64,000 nt of DNA. Source: Lumbricus rubellus (taxonomy: Eukaryota > Annelida > Clitellata > Crassiclitellata > Lumbricidae). The notes beneath the pieces were generated by a model, which saw nothing but the letters and a program-made list of their open reading frames with translations, had not been told where the DNA came from and ran no database searches. The stretch covers positions 46,061,657-46,125,656 of the forward strand of contig OX243812.1 in NCBI GenBank assembly GCA_945859605.1, in the 5' to 3' direction. This document shows positions 43,569 to 56,560 of this stretch, in pieces; positions within the stretch are counted from its first letter, which is position 1; each line of letters opens with the position of its first letter. The position numbers and the translations under genes were made by a program.

Positions 43569-43839
43569 GAGACGTTGGCTGCTTTGTCTGGCTCCTAGTC
43601 AGGTTGTTGTTGATGTATACCCTATGTACTGAGCGCTCACGAACAAAGGGTCTGTTCGCATCTGCTGTGAATCAATACCGTATTCTGCAGTTGTTTTGCA
43701 TCAGCTTTGATCACCATTACCGTAGCTCCTACCAAGAATGTTAATTGGGTTTTAGCTGATTGTTTCTTCAATTTTAATTGTTTTATCTTCAATATCAGGC
43801 TTCTTTAAAATCAGCTAGCTAATTAATTTTACATCTACT
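43569..43839 (-). repeat. Polinton right terminal inverted repeat
   Basis: Reverse complement of 27,596-27,866, ending ...ACATCTACT at the element boundary. Confidence 0.95.
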
Positions 43840-43845
43840 CACCGC
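43840..43845. repeat. Polinton target-site duplication, right (CACCGC)
   Basis: Exact copy of 27,590-27,595. Confidence 0.95.
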
Positions 43846-45231
43846 GATTTTGCAATGATCTGTCTCTTGAATTCCGCTCATTTTCAGTTACTCCACCATG
43901 ATTATAATACTAATCAAACATCATCAGTGTTTAATCCAGACATCTCCCGAGTGGAAAATGTTTCCTCTATAAAATTATATTCCACCCAGAAAATTTGCTA
44001 ATTTTTTGGTCAAAAGCAGGAGATATCAAATAACATTTTGAGGGGCCAACTTGCGCAATAAACGTTTCGAGTAGAACAGATGTAATAGCACTTCTAGTGA
44101 GTCAAACAACGGTTTTTATGGCCGGAAAACATGAAATGCAAGATAAAGTACCATAAGCAGGAAAGGTTTTAGGAAGTTACATCTCAAATAATTGTTCCCA
44201 AATAAACTCGATATTCGCAGATGATCATTGTTATTAGGCTATTTAAAATGAAAAACGAAGGTGCAACAGGGTAGCTGCAACTTACTGTGACGTCGTTTAG
44301 CAAGAAGACGATCAAGTTGGTTGAACTTTTCAGATTAATAATTGTTTATTGAACAATGAATTTTAAATTTGTAAAAATCAAAGTGGCAGACAAAGTACGT
44401 ATGCAGACACTTCGTGAGCAGGATTTTGGAGAGCTATAATCGCCGCTTACTCTGATAAGCCATTACGGGTTTCCGTTTTATGGTCCACCCTGTATGAAGG
44501 CTTCAATTGTTCTGCGGTGCTTAGTTTCTTCTATGCAGCGTTCATTTGTTCATTGTCTAACATTCACCCAATGGCAAAAATGTCTGCTGAAGTGGCGTTG
44601 ATCTATATATTATTTATGTTTATGTTTGAGATAATGGCGTTATTTGACATACGAACCTGCCTGAGGGCAGAGAACGTGAAGAAGAAATCTTATGTATACT
44701 TTAATATTGTGAACAGAAATCATATTTGGTGTATTTGAACTAAATACACGTATGGGACCAGATGTAGCAATGTCATATTACCCATATTTCACCCTAGCCT
44801 ATACAGTTATACTCCATCGTAACAGTAGACTATATACATAGTTTGAGCAGGAAGGCATATACCGTAGGGAAGATCCCTCTCGGGTTCCAGTCCCCTCTGA
44901 GATGGCCATGAGAGCATTATTTTTATTGAGCAAGTCCTTCACTCAAGTGTTTGTGGCGAGCGATTAATGACTTGCAATTAGTTGATGGCGCTTCATGAAA
45001 GCAGGTTGATAGTCATCGTGTTCATGGAAGCAAATCTGGACCGAAAAACAATCAGGTCGCCATGCTTTGTTGCAAAGATAAATTGTGTCCAGTGCACTCT
45101 ATCGTGTGAATGTGCACATTGTTTAACGTAGGCCTACCGATAATATGTGTGGTAATGCTGTGATAATTATGTTCTATGTTATTTGAATCGTTCCTCGTTT
45201 ATTAGTTCCAAGTTTATGTCAACAGAAGAAG
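43846..45231. other. Host DNA right of the Polinton
   Basis: No gene seen. Near 44,885-44,910, CTCGGGTTCCAGTCCCC resembles a tRNA-type B box, and GAGCAAGTCCTTCACTCAAG follows, so a degraded SINE at about 44,840-45,000 is possible. Confidence 0.35.
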
Positions 45232-45235
45232 TTAA

Positions 45236-46196
45236 TCCTCAGGCTACCAAGCTTTTTTTGTAACACTGACTACCAAGGGGGGAGGTGGTTACCACCCCCC
45301 CCCCCTGAATTTTGGGTTTGGTTTGAGATATCATAACTTGTAATACAACTATGGATTCAGCATTCATTTCTGCACAAAATGGTATACTTAGGTTTAAAAT
45401 ATATGAAAGCACCCCAAAGTTATGAATTTTTTACCGTAGGCACCCGTCGATTCCACAAAATGTATACTTTCGCATAAGCAAAATATTAGATTCTGTGTGT
45501 TTTTAACATAATTTATTTAATTTAAAATAGGTTACATATAATAAAGTCCAATATTCAACTATAAAAACTAGTAATAAGTTAGTTTTAGTTACAATAAAAA
45601 GATAAAAAAAACACGTAAAACATGCTGAAAAACGTTTACGCAGACTTATCGGTTTGCGTTGTAAAAAAACCCAACATTTTCACACATTTAAATTTATTTT
45701 AAGCACTTCCGGTCATCAAATGTCAAATTATTTGGTATCACTAAATAGCCCTAATTGCCCTCTATAGAATGACATAATTTATTTCTCTTAAAAAATAAAT
45801 TATGAATAATTTTTAATAGGAACAACATGAAAATTTTATGAAAATAAAACACCTTTTTATATATTTTAATTTATTTTGAGCACTTCCGGTTGTCAAATGA
45901 CAACTCCGTGACCACCACAATGTAGCCCCACATTCCCTCTACAGAATGGTGTAATTGGTGTCTCTTTATGTCAAAGGACGGATAAGATACAGCCGATAAT
46001 CTAAGGGGGTGCCTCGGGTATATCGGGTGTAACTTTTGAATGGTATGGTATATCATCACACATTTTAGCTCAAAATGTGTGCAAATGAATCCTCTACAGC
46101 CACCTAAAACGTCAAAATTTTATTCCTAACGAAAAAAGTTTTATTTGGGAAAAACCTAGGGGGGGTGGATACCACCCCCCCCTGGTAGCCCGAGGG
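45236..46196. mobile_element. piggyBac-like non-autonomous transposon, 961 bp
   Basis: Flanked by TTAA at 45,232-45,235 and 46,197-46,200. The termini are inverted: TCCTCAGGCTACCAAG on the left and the complement of CCCTCGGGCTACCAGGGG on the right, close in style to piggyBac ends. A subterminal near-palindrome GGGAGGTGGTTACCACCCCC sits at both ends. Internally, about 105 bp (ATTTATTTTAAGCACTTCCG... to TTCTCTT) is duplicated at about 45,692-45,790 and 45,867-45,966. No transposase is encoded. Confidence 0.85.
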
Positions 46197-46347
46197 TTAA
46201 AAGTTGACATGAAATATCAGGTAGACCTCTATGATATAATTATACCCATAAACAAAATGTTAGATGAGTCTTGCATCTATATCGTGTCTCACCGATTTAC
46301 AGGAAGTTTCAATGGTAATGATGCACAGTTTATGTTGTTAATCAAGA

Positions 46348-46397
46348 AGAAGATGAAGAAGAAGAAGAAGAAGAAGAAGAAGAAGAAGAAGAAGAGC
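46348..46397. repeat. (GAA)n microsatellite
   Basis: About 16 GAA units. Confidence 0.95.
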
Positions 46398-46744
46398 AGA
46401 GCCTAAAGCTGTCTCTACAGGAGTAATGGAGAAACAGTTTCTGAGGCAACCATGGGTGTGAAGCGTGAGTGACATCATCACTTTCTTTGCCTCGGCATAT
46501 GAGGAGGGCGGCTGACCAGTCCCCTCCCTCGTCATCTCATCCACCCACCGACAAAGTCCAGTGTTTGCACTCATTGGAGCTGAATTGACTGCGTCGTTGA
46601 TTATATATCAAACATGTAGTAAATTTCATGACTTTGGAAGTGATCGGTTCAAACACTTGACATAGGGCCTACTAAACATGATTATGATATGCAGCATAAT
46701 GCAGCATGGTATTAATCATAATGGCTTGTTATCATTTGAGAATT

Positions 46745-47110
46745 TACAGTTTCAACATGGAAATAGAATCTCATCTAACATTGAAGAAACTGGGACATCA
46801 GAGAAAGAACGGGACAAGCGAAGCTGGAGAATATCATCAGGAAAAAACGACTGAATAAGATTGGACACGTGCTTCGGATGGACGAAGATAGGAGAGCCAT
46901 CAGGCAGTGAAATGGATTCCGGGAGAAGCGTGGGAGAGAAAGAGCAAGAAAAAAATTGGAAGGAGACGATACGAGAGGATCTACAGTGTCTGGGGATGAC
47001 GTGGGAGAACGCTGTTAATTGAGGTGGCGATGGACAGAGAAGAATGGAGAAGCTGCGTTGCCCGATGTGCAGTCTTGCATGGGAAGGACTAAGGTCTAGG
47101 GTAAAGTTGT
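46745..47110 (+). pseudogene. 3' end of a second non-LTR retrotransposon lineage, frameshifted
   Basis: Plus-strand pieces in shifting frames match the well-known C-terminal signature of craniofacial/RTE-like RTs: GTSEAGEYH-type and LENIIRKKRLNKIGHVLRMDE, then a GRPR-like basic stretch, a DDxx-GMTWENA-like stretch, and finally EVAMDREEWRSCVARCAVLH. Several stops and frame changes make it dead. It differs from the family seen at 382 and 16,797. Confidence 0.65.
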
Positions 47111-48000
47111 TTACCTTGTTTGTATCGAGTTTGAATAGTAAATATTCTAAGGTTCCCAGCATGCACAATTGCACATTACACAATCCAGAATGGCTTGTGA
47201 AAGTGGGAGGAACGCCTAGTAATGCTTTCATCGGGGCAAATTAGCACATCATTCTAGTCGTGTTTACTCTTTTCGCATTCGATACCATTGACAATTGTTC
47301 TTGAATTGAAAAGTTGTATTAGCAAATGCAACTAAAAACCATGCAAGCAAAATAATGCAATCATGGACATTTCTATTCAAACAATCCCATGCTGCCGGAC
47401 TGTATGCCCGACTGTCTCCCTGCTTGCTTGTTATGTCTACGTATACAATACATGTCCTTGGCTGTAAATGCATCTTCATGCCTGTTGTCTCGGTATCTTC
47501 GGTCACCATAAATTTAGTCGCAGATCCTCCCTTCAGCATCTTTTGATACATTTACAGTCTTCAAATATTGGCCTTTAATTTTGCCAATGACGGATTTATT
47601 TCATCGATCACGTTGGCTATGCTGACTACGGTGAAGCAGTACCACTCGTAATGAGAAGTTTACAACATGCTATATTATAAAATATATATATATTAATTAT
47701 ATATAATATATATAATATATTTATATATTGCAGTGTGACGAAGAGATCCGAGATGGGAGCGATGCTATATTTATGTCTTTCACTGTTAGAAAGCTGTCTC
47801 AGAAACAGGAATAGACGTCGAGTAGTGTGTAGATTGATGAGGACATGAGTAAGGGAGCTAGGGACCAGAAGAGAGAAAACAAGAACAGGAAAGAAGTGGG
47901 AAAAGAGGGAACTGGAGGTGGAGGGAAAAAGATGACGAGGAGAAATGATTAACGAGCATAATTTTTCCAATGTCTGTCAGTTATTTGCGATTAGTGAACA
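47111..48000. other. No recognisable feature
   Basis: An AT-only stretch lies at about 47,677-47,722. Short frames near 47,264-47,551 and 47,626-47,970 show no motif. Confidence 0.4.
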
Positions 48001-48350
48001 AGATCTGTTCAGTGGATCCTAAAGATCTGTTCAGTGGATCCTAGAGATCTGTTCAGTGGATCCTAAAGATCTGTTCAGTGGATCCTAAAGATCTGTTCAG
48101 TGGATCCTAGAGATCTGTTCAGTGGATCCCAGAGATCTGTTCAATGGATCCTAGAGATCTGTTCAGTGGATCCTAGAGATCTGTTCAGTGGATCCTAGAG
48201 ATCTGTTCAGTGGGTTCTAGAGATCTGTTCAGTGGATCCTAGAGATCTGTTCATTGGATCCTAGAGATCTGTTCAGTGGGTTCTATAGAGATCTGTTCAG
48301 TGGATCCTATAATATTATAGAGTTATGTTCAGTGGATCCTAGAGATCTGA
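48001..48350. repeat. 22-bp minisatellite with AGATCT and GGATCC, about 15 copies
   Basis: Unit AGATCTGTTCAGTGGATCCT(AG/AA). Every intact unit carries the two 6-bp palindromes AGATCT and GGATCC about eight bases apart. Later units contain inserts and a TATAATATTATAGAG interruption. Confidence 0.97.
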
Positions 48351-48576
48351 GATCAGTTGAACGGTTTTCGTCGACAGAAGAAAACAAAGAAAATAATAAA
48401 ATAAGAAGAAAAAAAGATGATGACGAAGAAGAAGACCTTCATCGATGATTGTTGATCCGGTTAAAGTCGGATCATCGACTTTGATCTCCGACCATCAACC
48501 GGAGTTACAACGGTCCATGCTCTGCTCAACACACTGCCAAACTTTACCTCAGATCCACCGACTGAAGCGGTAAAAG

Positions 48577-49130
48577 GTGCGAATTAATTGCATGCTCACA
48601 TTGCAATGTGTAACTTGGTATATCACTAGGAATTCATCAGCACATATCGCACTATCAAAGCTTATTCTAACACTAGACGTTTTACTGTTATATCTTATGG
48701 CATGGAACACAATACCAATAGATATCCGTCATTCCAGTAATTTGCAGGTCTTTAAAAAGAGACTTCGTGTTTTCCTACTTTCCTCTACTAAACCAGCCTA
48801 AATGTGCACATGGCCGCATGTTGTTAAGTTTTTTAAAATTGACTTCATAGTTAAGTTTGTCTCATTACGTGTTCTTGACAATAAATTTAGCCTAAGCTTC
48901 TTCCAATCTGTCATCACCTGGATCAAATTTTTATCGCCCATCTTAGTTAACTATCCTAGGGATTTTTTGCTTGGGCGACTCTCCCAGCGGGGTCTCAATT
49001 CCAATCGGGCCCTCTTTGTAGACTTTGTTTGCAGCCAATGCATTCTAATTTTCCACATTTGCTGTTATCTTGTTCACTCTAGTTGCGATAGAAAAACGAA
49101 CTGAATTGAACTGAATTGAATTGAATAAAA
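48577..49130 (+). pseudogene. 3' end of a non-LTR retrotransposon with repeat tail
   Basis: The frame ending at 48,801 contains MAWNTIPIDIRHSSNLQVFKKRL and RVFLL, the standard last domain of CR1/Jockey-type RTs (WNxLPxxIR...FKKRLK). Non-coding DNA follows to a GAACTGAATTGAATTGAATAA-type simple-repeat tail near 49,098-49,128, as expected at the 3' end. It is 5'-truncated. Confidence 0.7.
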
Positions 49131-52100
49131 CAGGATCTCTAGACATGTTTCTTCATCTGATCAGACCAACTACGCTTTTTTTTAGCTCGTTTCAACGATC
49201 GGATTCATCTAGTCTCTGACATCATAAGAGTGTCTTATACCACAGTGCAATGCATTAAATGTATACTATCCTTCTTTCCTATCGACACAATGCATGGCTG
49301 AGAACTTTACCAACAAAAGCTGGCAGAAGTTATCTATACAAGAAAAGCAAATGTAAATGATTAAGAAATCACTAAACGAGACGGTAGTGCTCTCAGTTAG
49401 ACGGCCTTAAAACAGATTATTCTGATTATTGTGGCATGCGCAGCGCCGACTACAAAGGTTCGCATTTTTGTTACAATGTCTTTTGAAAATCGCAAATAGA
49501 TACATGTATGATGTTGATGATGAGAAAATCATGAGACAACACCTTGTAACATCGACGTAGGTTCAGACTGCATCTTCAAGTGCAGTGACTGCACAGCACG
49601 CTCCATGTACTGTAGGCCTACACGTGCTTTTGTTGTGTGCCTATTCCATCCTGCAGTCACCATAGTTCCTGACCACTAATCCTGATTATACTGGTCACTG
49701 AATCAATGCAGAATTAGTTGAATGAAGACTGTGAAATTTATTGATATGAGTTTATTGTTCTTGAATTAAGACTGGTCTCTTCTCAACAATTTGTCTGTAC
49801 TAACAACAAGAAAGTTTTCTATTTTGGGGAAGTTTGAATTCGGTTTTGAAACTTGTTTTGGAACCAGTCGCGGGGCTTAAACCAGTGCCAGGCTGCCAGC
49901 CAGCTGGGACAAATTCTCTGGCAAAAAGTCGTTTCCTGCGAGAATTGTTGAACTGGTTATATATTTAACTGTTCCCGTCCACAGTACGCACTACGCACTC
50001 AGGATTTCCATCGTAAAACTGCACTATAGGGAGGCAGTGGAAGTATCGTAATTGAGAACAATGCTGTCACTTGAGAACTCTATCGATCCGTCATCATCGT
50101 CGATGATATCATTGACATTGTGGAGTATCTGTGAACTAAACAGGCTAGTCTTAATTGCACGATCTAATCCAGTTACATCGGCTGAATCGGATCCCTCTAT
50201 TCATCGGTTGCCTAAGGCTAATAAAAGGACACTTGAGAACGGCAATGCCCGATGATAGATTGGCACATGTAACAGTTTTGTTAATGCATCCTGCCAGAGG
50301 CCGACCTTTCATGGATTTGGACAAAGTTGTGGAGGAATTTGTTGGTTAGCTGTGTATCCACGACTAACAGCATAATTGTAGGTGTAACTGTTGTCTACTT
50401 GTATTTCAAATAACTTGAGAATTTTTGTAAACAATACTTGACTCAATGGCTTTATTTTTGCTCTGTTGCTCTGAATCCTATTATCGTGTTTGCTATCCGA
50501 AACAGAATTTTGCAATGCTTCACTCAGTTAACCGATTTGCCAAAAAAATGTGCAAAACTCAAAAATCGTTCGGTTGTTTAACTTGTAAGTTGTTGTCATT
50601 TAACGCTACTGTGACGTATATCAGAGATGACCAGCGTCGCCCTCCTCCTATCTCTACGCTTGGGACTGGCACTGCCAAAGTACGAGCAGCGGCGAAGGTC
50701 TTTCAGCTGTATATACATCTATATATAGGCATAGCAGTTTCAGTTTTAACGACACTGTGCGATAATAAAAGATCAACTCTTTTGAGCAGGCTGGGGACTG
50801 GCACTGCAGAGTGCAACCAGTTGCGGAGTTCTCTGCTATATATATATATATATAATATATATATAAATATATATATAATTATATATATATATAATGGATG
50901 GGTGGATCCGATTTGACCAGGGTCTATGGCAACAGAGGCCGTTACCCTGGACAGAAAATTGCTCGGCATATTACAGCACTTATGAGCAAGGTACTAGACC
51001 AGCACGACGACTATATACACTGTGTCCGGAAAAATAATGTATAATGGGCTTCTCCCATTTGAACCTATAATGACCAGTCAATCATAATAATGGTATATGC
51101 GATAGCTCAAGTTTATAATACTATGGTCACCACTCACCAAAATAGGCTTAAGCTCGTGCACCCACGAATGGCAGAGGACGACGAGTTTGTCTTGTCGTCT
51201 GCCCTGGTTAATGAGACGACTGTGTTGTCGAAGCTCTGGTTGCACAAATGCCTGACGCCGCCGCCGCCGCCGCCGCAGGTTTCCAACTCCTTGATTATTT
51301 ACCATCTAATAGTTACTATCTCGTTCGCCAGGTTTGTTTTCATGCAAAAGTTCAATGCAAATTTACAAGAAGCGCTACAAGTTAATTATATGATTTCTTT
51401 TCCATATGAAGTGAATCGTCTCAATTGCATGTAGCTATCGAGAGGCTTTCGTTTGTTGAGCATATTTCCAAACTCATTCGATGCAGTTATGCTCAACTGA
51501 TGTTTCTTCAGACCATTAGACCTAGACCTATATCCGCTGATCGGTTTCCAGTCTTGTTTTCCTCGAACCAGTCTTTGTCTCGGTGCACTTGAATTCGCGT
51601 TCAAAAGGACTTGGTCTTGAGATCAAAGGTCTGGACTTGAGGTTCAGGGTCTTGATATTGGTCTTCGTAAATCAAGACCAAAACTTTTAACCTTTTACCT
51701 ACAGACCACCGTTGATGATCTCTGCCGTGTGAAGTGTGAAGAAGGTAGACTTAGCCTACATCGCAAAATACACATCGCCTGATACTAGGCCTATCAATAA
51801 AATTGAGTATGCTGTGAGGTACTCAAATCCCGTACGTCTACTCATCTTGAACTTTATGGTGCAATTACAAAACGCAAATCTCTTCAAATAACTTTAATTA
51901 AAGTATACAGCAAATGTAGTTATTTTTTGAGCATTCGGTATTTTGCACGCAAAGTTCATATATAGACGACCTACTACCACAAAGGCTTACATATGGATAG
52001 CGTCCAGGGTTGTCCCCTGATCGATCCTATTGCAGTCAACACCAGTCGCTCTGTAGCTTACTTGATTTGTCGCATTTTCAAAACGCGAAGAGCTAGAACC

Positions 52101-52670
52101 TGCATTTGAAACTCAATTTTAAAAACACTGCAAGACAGAACACGATTGAAAGAGCATTGCCTAGCAATTGCCCTTAGCCTACATAATATAATTATGATCC
52201 TATTACACAGGGTGTGTCAAGATTGTTGTTAGGTGTCCCTCTGGCGAATGAACTGTAAAACACTATGGACAGCAAGTTGACAGACGATCTTAATTCAGCT
52301 GCCAGACCTACAAGTAGACAGATGAGAAGATGAAACGGATGAAACGGATGACCAGAGAGACGGAGGTCGAACAAGTGTGGTGAGGATTGACGTTCAGATG
52401 GAAAAGCACACAGAGGAACGGTCGACGTGGAAAGCGACTGAATTGTCGACTCTTGACTCTGTCTCTAAGATCACTCCATTAATCTCTTCGAGTGTGGAAT
52501 CATTTACCATCATCCGTTTTTCCATGAATATTCTCATCCAGGTTGCTAAGCCATCTGCTAAGTTGCTGTTCCCGTCATCTGTCACTGCAGTAAAGTTCAC
52601 AAGTGCACGCCGTCATCCTTTCAGATGTGTCCACAATGTTGACGTGTAAGCTATACTAAGTTGACTGACT
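49131..52670. other. No recognisable gene
   Basis: About 3.5 kb. It has an AT tract at 50,840-50,893, a short CCG run near 51,258-51,275 and a repeated GGGACTGGCACTGC near 50,660 and 50,793. A 156-codon plus frame at 50,446-50,916 is rich in Cys and ends in an AT repeat; I do not regard it as a gene. Confidence 0.4.
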
Positions 52671-52676
52671 GATATA

Positions 52677-53505
52677 CCGGGTGGCGCATAAAAAACGTCC
52701 CCAAACTTTGTTAATCTGGCAAAGATCTAATTTCAGAGATATCAGATATTAGTTTACACGAAAATGTTAAGCAATCATTTCTGTGCACACATGTCAAATT
52801 TCAAGAGAGTACGTTTATTATATCACACTCTACGGCAAGGTTATGACGTCACACCTGTTTACACAAAACGACGTCATTTATTTCGCAGTGACGTAACGAT
52901 AGTATCTTGATTAAAACTAGTCATCGAACTTGATCGAAGTAGTAAACATTAAAACATGGTGTTTTCAAATGATGGTCTCTATTAGACGACACACAAATAC
53001 AGAAGTCAATAGGACAGTGGAAACAGCGTTTAAGGGTCGTCACAAGAGAAGGCGGAGGATCAATCAAACATTTGTTCGCGCAAAACATCATCATTAAACA
53101 ACTGTGCAAAATTTTGGCCATGGTTCATACAGTTCTAACAACAATTTATCTCAAACGGTTGAGTATTTTTAGCTAAAATTTGGCTGTGTTGTACAAATAT
53201 GAATTATGATTAGTTTGATGTACTATGATTTAGTTTATCTTTAAAATTGTTTAATTGCCAGCCTGCCAGGTTAACAACGTTTGGGAACGTTTTTAATGAC
53301 GTAGGTTTGTGCAAAATATTTTAACAGGTACGACGTTATAACCTTGCCGCAGAGTGTGATATAATAAACGTACTCTCTTGAAATTTGACATGTGTGCACA
53401 GAAATCATTGCTTAACATTTTGGTGTAAATTAATATTTGATACCTCTGAAATTAGATCTTTGCCAGATTAACAAAGTTTGGGGACGTTTTTTATGCGCCA
53501 CCCGG
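52677..53505. mobile_element. 829-bp DNA transposon with about 180-bp TIRs (TA target)
   Basis: Inverted termini CCGGGTGGCGCATAAAAAAC extend about 180 bp with roughly 95% identity (52,677-52,858 against 53,505-53,324). A TA lies outside each end, which fits Tc1/mariner-type insertion. The core has a plus-strand stretch with RRHTNTEVNRTVETAFKG and a stop soon after, possibly a transposase scrap, but I cannot assign it. Confidence 0.85.
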
Positions 53506-53890
53506 TATTATAGGCACTGATGGGCAATTTTTAATTAATTTATTTAGTTGAGCACGTTCGTTTGGTCTGGAATTTATCGATAATTTCAAGTTCTAAATTT
53601 ATACCTGCATCAATTGTTTATGCATCGATCAACCCTTTCATCGGTTAGAGTATAGGCTCCTGTGCGTCTGCAACTTTTAACCCCTAAAATATGAATAAAA
53701 TTAATATGACTGTATTTTTTTCCGCCGTCAAATCAAAGTGGGTGTTATCCATAGGCGTGTTTATGGTCACGGGTTTGTTCATACCTCCCCTCCCAAGTCA
53801 AATCATTGTCAAATCTTTTAGCAATATTTTCTTAACGCGACCATGTCCAGTGCAGTAGACCTCTGAATGTGCTTTCCCGTTGATCCTCAC

Positions 53891-54335
53891 CATAGCTCGA
53901 GGGTACGTATGGTACGTATTTTATTATTTGAAAGGTACGTATGTATTTTAACGTACCTTATTGAAGGGTAGGCTACGTAAAAGGTGTAAAAGGTACAGTA
54001 CAACACTTAACCGTGGCACATGCTATAAGTCATTGTGCATTTGTGCATGAAACATTACATATGGTGCTATCACGAAGTTTTTATTAAAATGTAAAAAAAT
54101 ACTTAACACTACTTTGGTTACAACAAACTTTTATGATAACGTAAATACGCTGGTGACGTCACTTTGTTTGCATGTGCCAAAAAGTACATAATTTAATATC
54201 GGTAAAGCGTCAAAACACTGACATATAGTAATACTCAGAAATAAAATACGCGTATGGTACGCGTATTTTATTCTTTGAAAGGTACGCACGTCTGATACGC
54301 GTAACATATAAGGTACGCGTACGCATCGAGCTATG
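53891..54335 (-). mobile_element. hAT-like MITE, copy B
   Basis: A 445-bp relative of copy A (7,831-8,277) in inverted orientation, with termini CATAGCTCGA...TCGAGCTATG. An exact 8-bp duplication ATCCTCAC lies at 53,883-53,890 and 54,336-54,343. It shares the ACATATGGTGCTATCACGAA core and the GTACGCGTATTTTATT blocks. Confidence 0.9.
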
Positions 54336-54343
54336 ATCCTCAC

Positions 54344-55494
54344 GCTCCTTCTGATACCGCAAAATAAAATTCAGGAAGAAACATCGGAAACCAGTGTGTA
54401 CAACTGTACAACTGTACAACTGTACATGGATGTATGGTTGGGTAGAATCACGTGAGAAACGGCACTGCAGCGATATTTAGACTCCAAAAGTAAGTAAGTA
54501 AGTAAGTATGTGCTTTATTAAACCTCCTGCAAACGCACTGCAATTGTCCAAAACAATACCGTTGTAAGATTCTTGCGTGCGACTATCGTCCGTGGGGTCA
54601 TTAAGTACGATTTCATTACCAGGTTAATGCATGACATTGTATTTTCATCGGTACCAGGTTAATAATTATTGTGCCGGGCATAGCCCTTGTTTATATTGAC
54701 AAAATGTCGCTGGTGCTGCCAGTCATCTGCGCTGGTTCTGATTCAAAATTAGTACCGAGCCAAATTCATGGGCAATTATACTGGTTCCAGTTCTGCGGAA
54801 TTATACCGACAATTAACATTATAGGGATAGGCTAGATGATGAGCATTTGATTGAACACAATTTCACATCAGCAAGACATTCTTTCAGGTCAATATTGACA
54901 TTGGGCTATACCAATGGTTTAGTTAATAAATATCCACACTTTGTATAAAGTAATCAAGTAGTGAAAGAAGGATTTGGTTACAATAGCAATACGCGGATAA
55001 AGCAATTTAAAATCTAGCAATACCACAACACTTTGTCATCGTAATATTGTAAACATCACTCTGTTCCTACTCTGTAGGTGCTGATGTCCACCTTATTAGA
55101 AATGTCTCCACGTTTAACCAACGAATAGCTTCGAATAAGTTTCGAAAGTTGCTTCACGTGATTTTGAATTTGAGCAGCAGAAATGTTGTGTTGAAATGGA
55201 TTCTTCTCAGAGATACCGTATGCAAAGATAGTTCTCTTGCATCAGCGAGAATGGTGACTTTTGATTCGACGCTGGCAGATAGGCCTACATTGAGTCGAAT
55301 ATGCTAATTGAGGTCAGTTCGTGAACCGGTCGAGACTCAGATAAATTTCCTCACTTTATGGCTGGCAAATAGCTGTCCTGAACGGCGTGGGTCCTCACGG
55401 TTCTCCTGTTCACAGCGCGAACCTACACCACTCAGTTCGTCGCTTATTATGACTCCATAGACCCTAGACTATAGCATTTTGTTTACAGCTAATG
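54344..55494. other. No recognisable feature
   Basis: Contains short (GTAA)n near 54,490-54,510. A host TAGGCCTA occurs near 55,279. Nothing else was identified. Confidence 0.4.
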
Positions 55495-55495
55495 A

Positions 55496-56497
55496 TGTAG
55501 AGAACCTGGGTTTTCCCCCTGAGCCGTCCCCTTGGATTTCCCCCAGGCCATGTTCTGATAGGCTCCGCCTCCCGGCTTCTGTTCCCGGCTTCTGTTCCCT
55601 AGGCTCCGCCTCCCGGCTTCTGTTCCTCGGCTTGTGTTCTCCGGCTTGTGTTCCCGGCTTCTGTTCCCGGCTTCTGTTCCCTAGGCTCCGCCTCCCGGCT
55701 TCTGTTCCTCGGCTTGTGTTCTCCGGCTTCTGTTCCCGGCTTCTGTTCCCTAGGCTCCGCCTCCCGGCTTCTGTTCCTCGGCTTGTGTTCTCCGGCTTCT
55801 GTTCCCGGCTTCTGTTCCCGGCTTCTGTTCCCTAGGCTCCGCCTCCCGGCTTCTGTTCCTCGGCTTGTGTTCTCCGGCTTGTGTTCTCGGCTTCTGTTCC
55901 CGGCTTGTGTTCCATAGGCTCCGCCTCCCGGCTTCTGTTCCTCGGCTTGTGTTCCCTAGGCCCCGCCTCCCGGCTGGGACAAGCTATAAATAGAGGACGA
56001 GAGGGAAGGCAGGGGGTCAGCCGCGGTCAGTCAGTCAGAGGAGTTCAGCAGTTGAGTTCAGTCCAGTTGAGTCGGTCCAGCAGCTGGAAGAGATGTAGTT
56101 GGGACGACGTGAGTAAGAGGTAATAGTCGGTCAGCCGCAGTCAGTCAGCCGCAGAGAGTTAGTCTGAGGGAGTCGTTGTGGAGTCCGCAGTAGTTCAGCC
56201 TGAGAGAGTCGCTGTGAAGTTAGTCGGTCAGTCTGGGGTTCAGTTCCGCAGTGATAATTAGACAGTCGTTGCGTGCTTTAATTACGTGCTGCTATCGTGA
56301 AGAGTTAATAAACTATCGAAAAGAACTCTGTGTCTTCAGTATTTCTCGTGGGGAAAGACGTTTCTGTGACTCTGGTTCGACGCGTTGACGGCAGTATCGC
56401 GATAAGTCCTTCGATATACCACGGAGGCCGAACTTACGCTCCAGGGGAGCGACACGCGTGCCTTACCACACACCGGCAGATCCTGATTTACTTTACA
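55496..56497 (+). repeat. 5' LTR
   Basis: Contains about 70-bp minisatellite units (CTCCGCCTCCCGGCTTCTG...) at about 55,560-55,960, a TATA box TATAAATA at 55,985, a TCAGTCAG-rich leader and an AATAAA at 56,307-56,312. By eye it is identical to the 3' LTR. Confidence 0.95.
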
Positions 56498-56560
56498 TTG
56501 GTACCAGCTAAGTGGGGTCAGGATTGAAGCTCTGCCGACGACAACCGAAGTCAACCGAGA

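Noticed and set aside
50446..50916. 156-codon plus-strand gene
   Set aside because: The C-terminal third is an AT microsatellite and the rest has no family resemblance.
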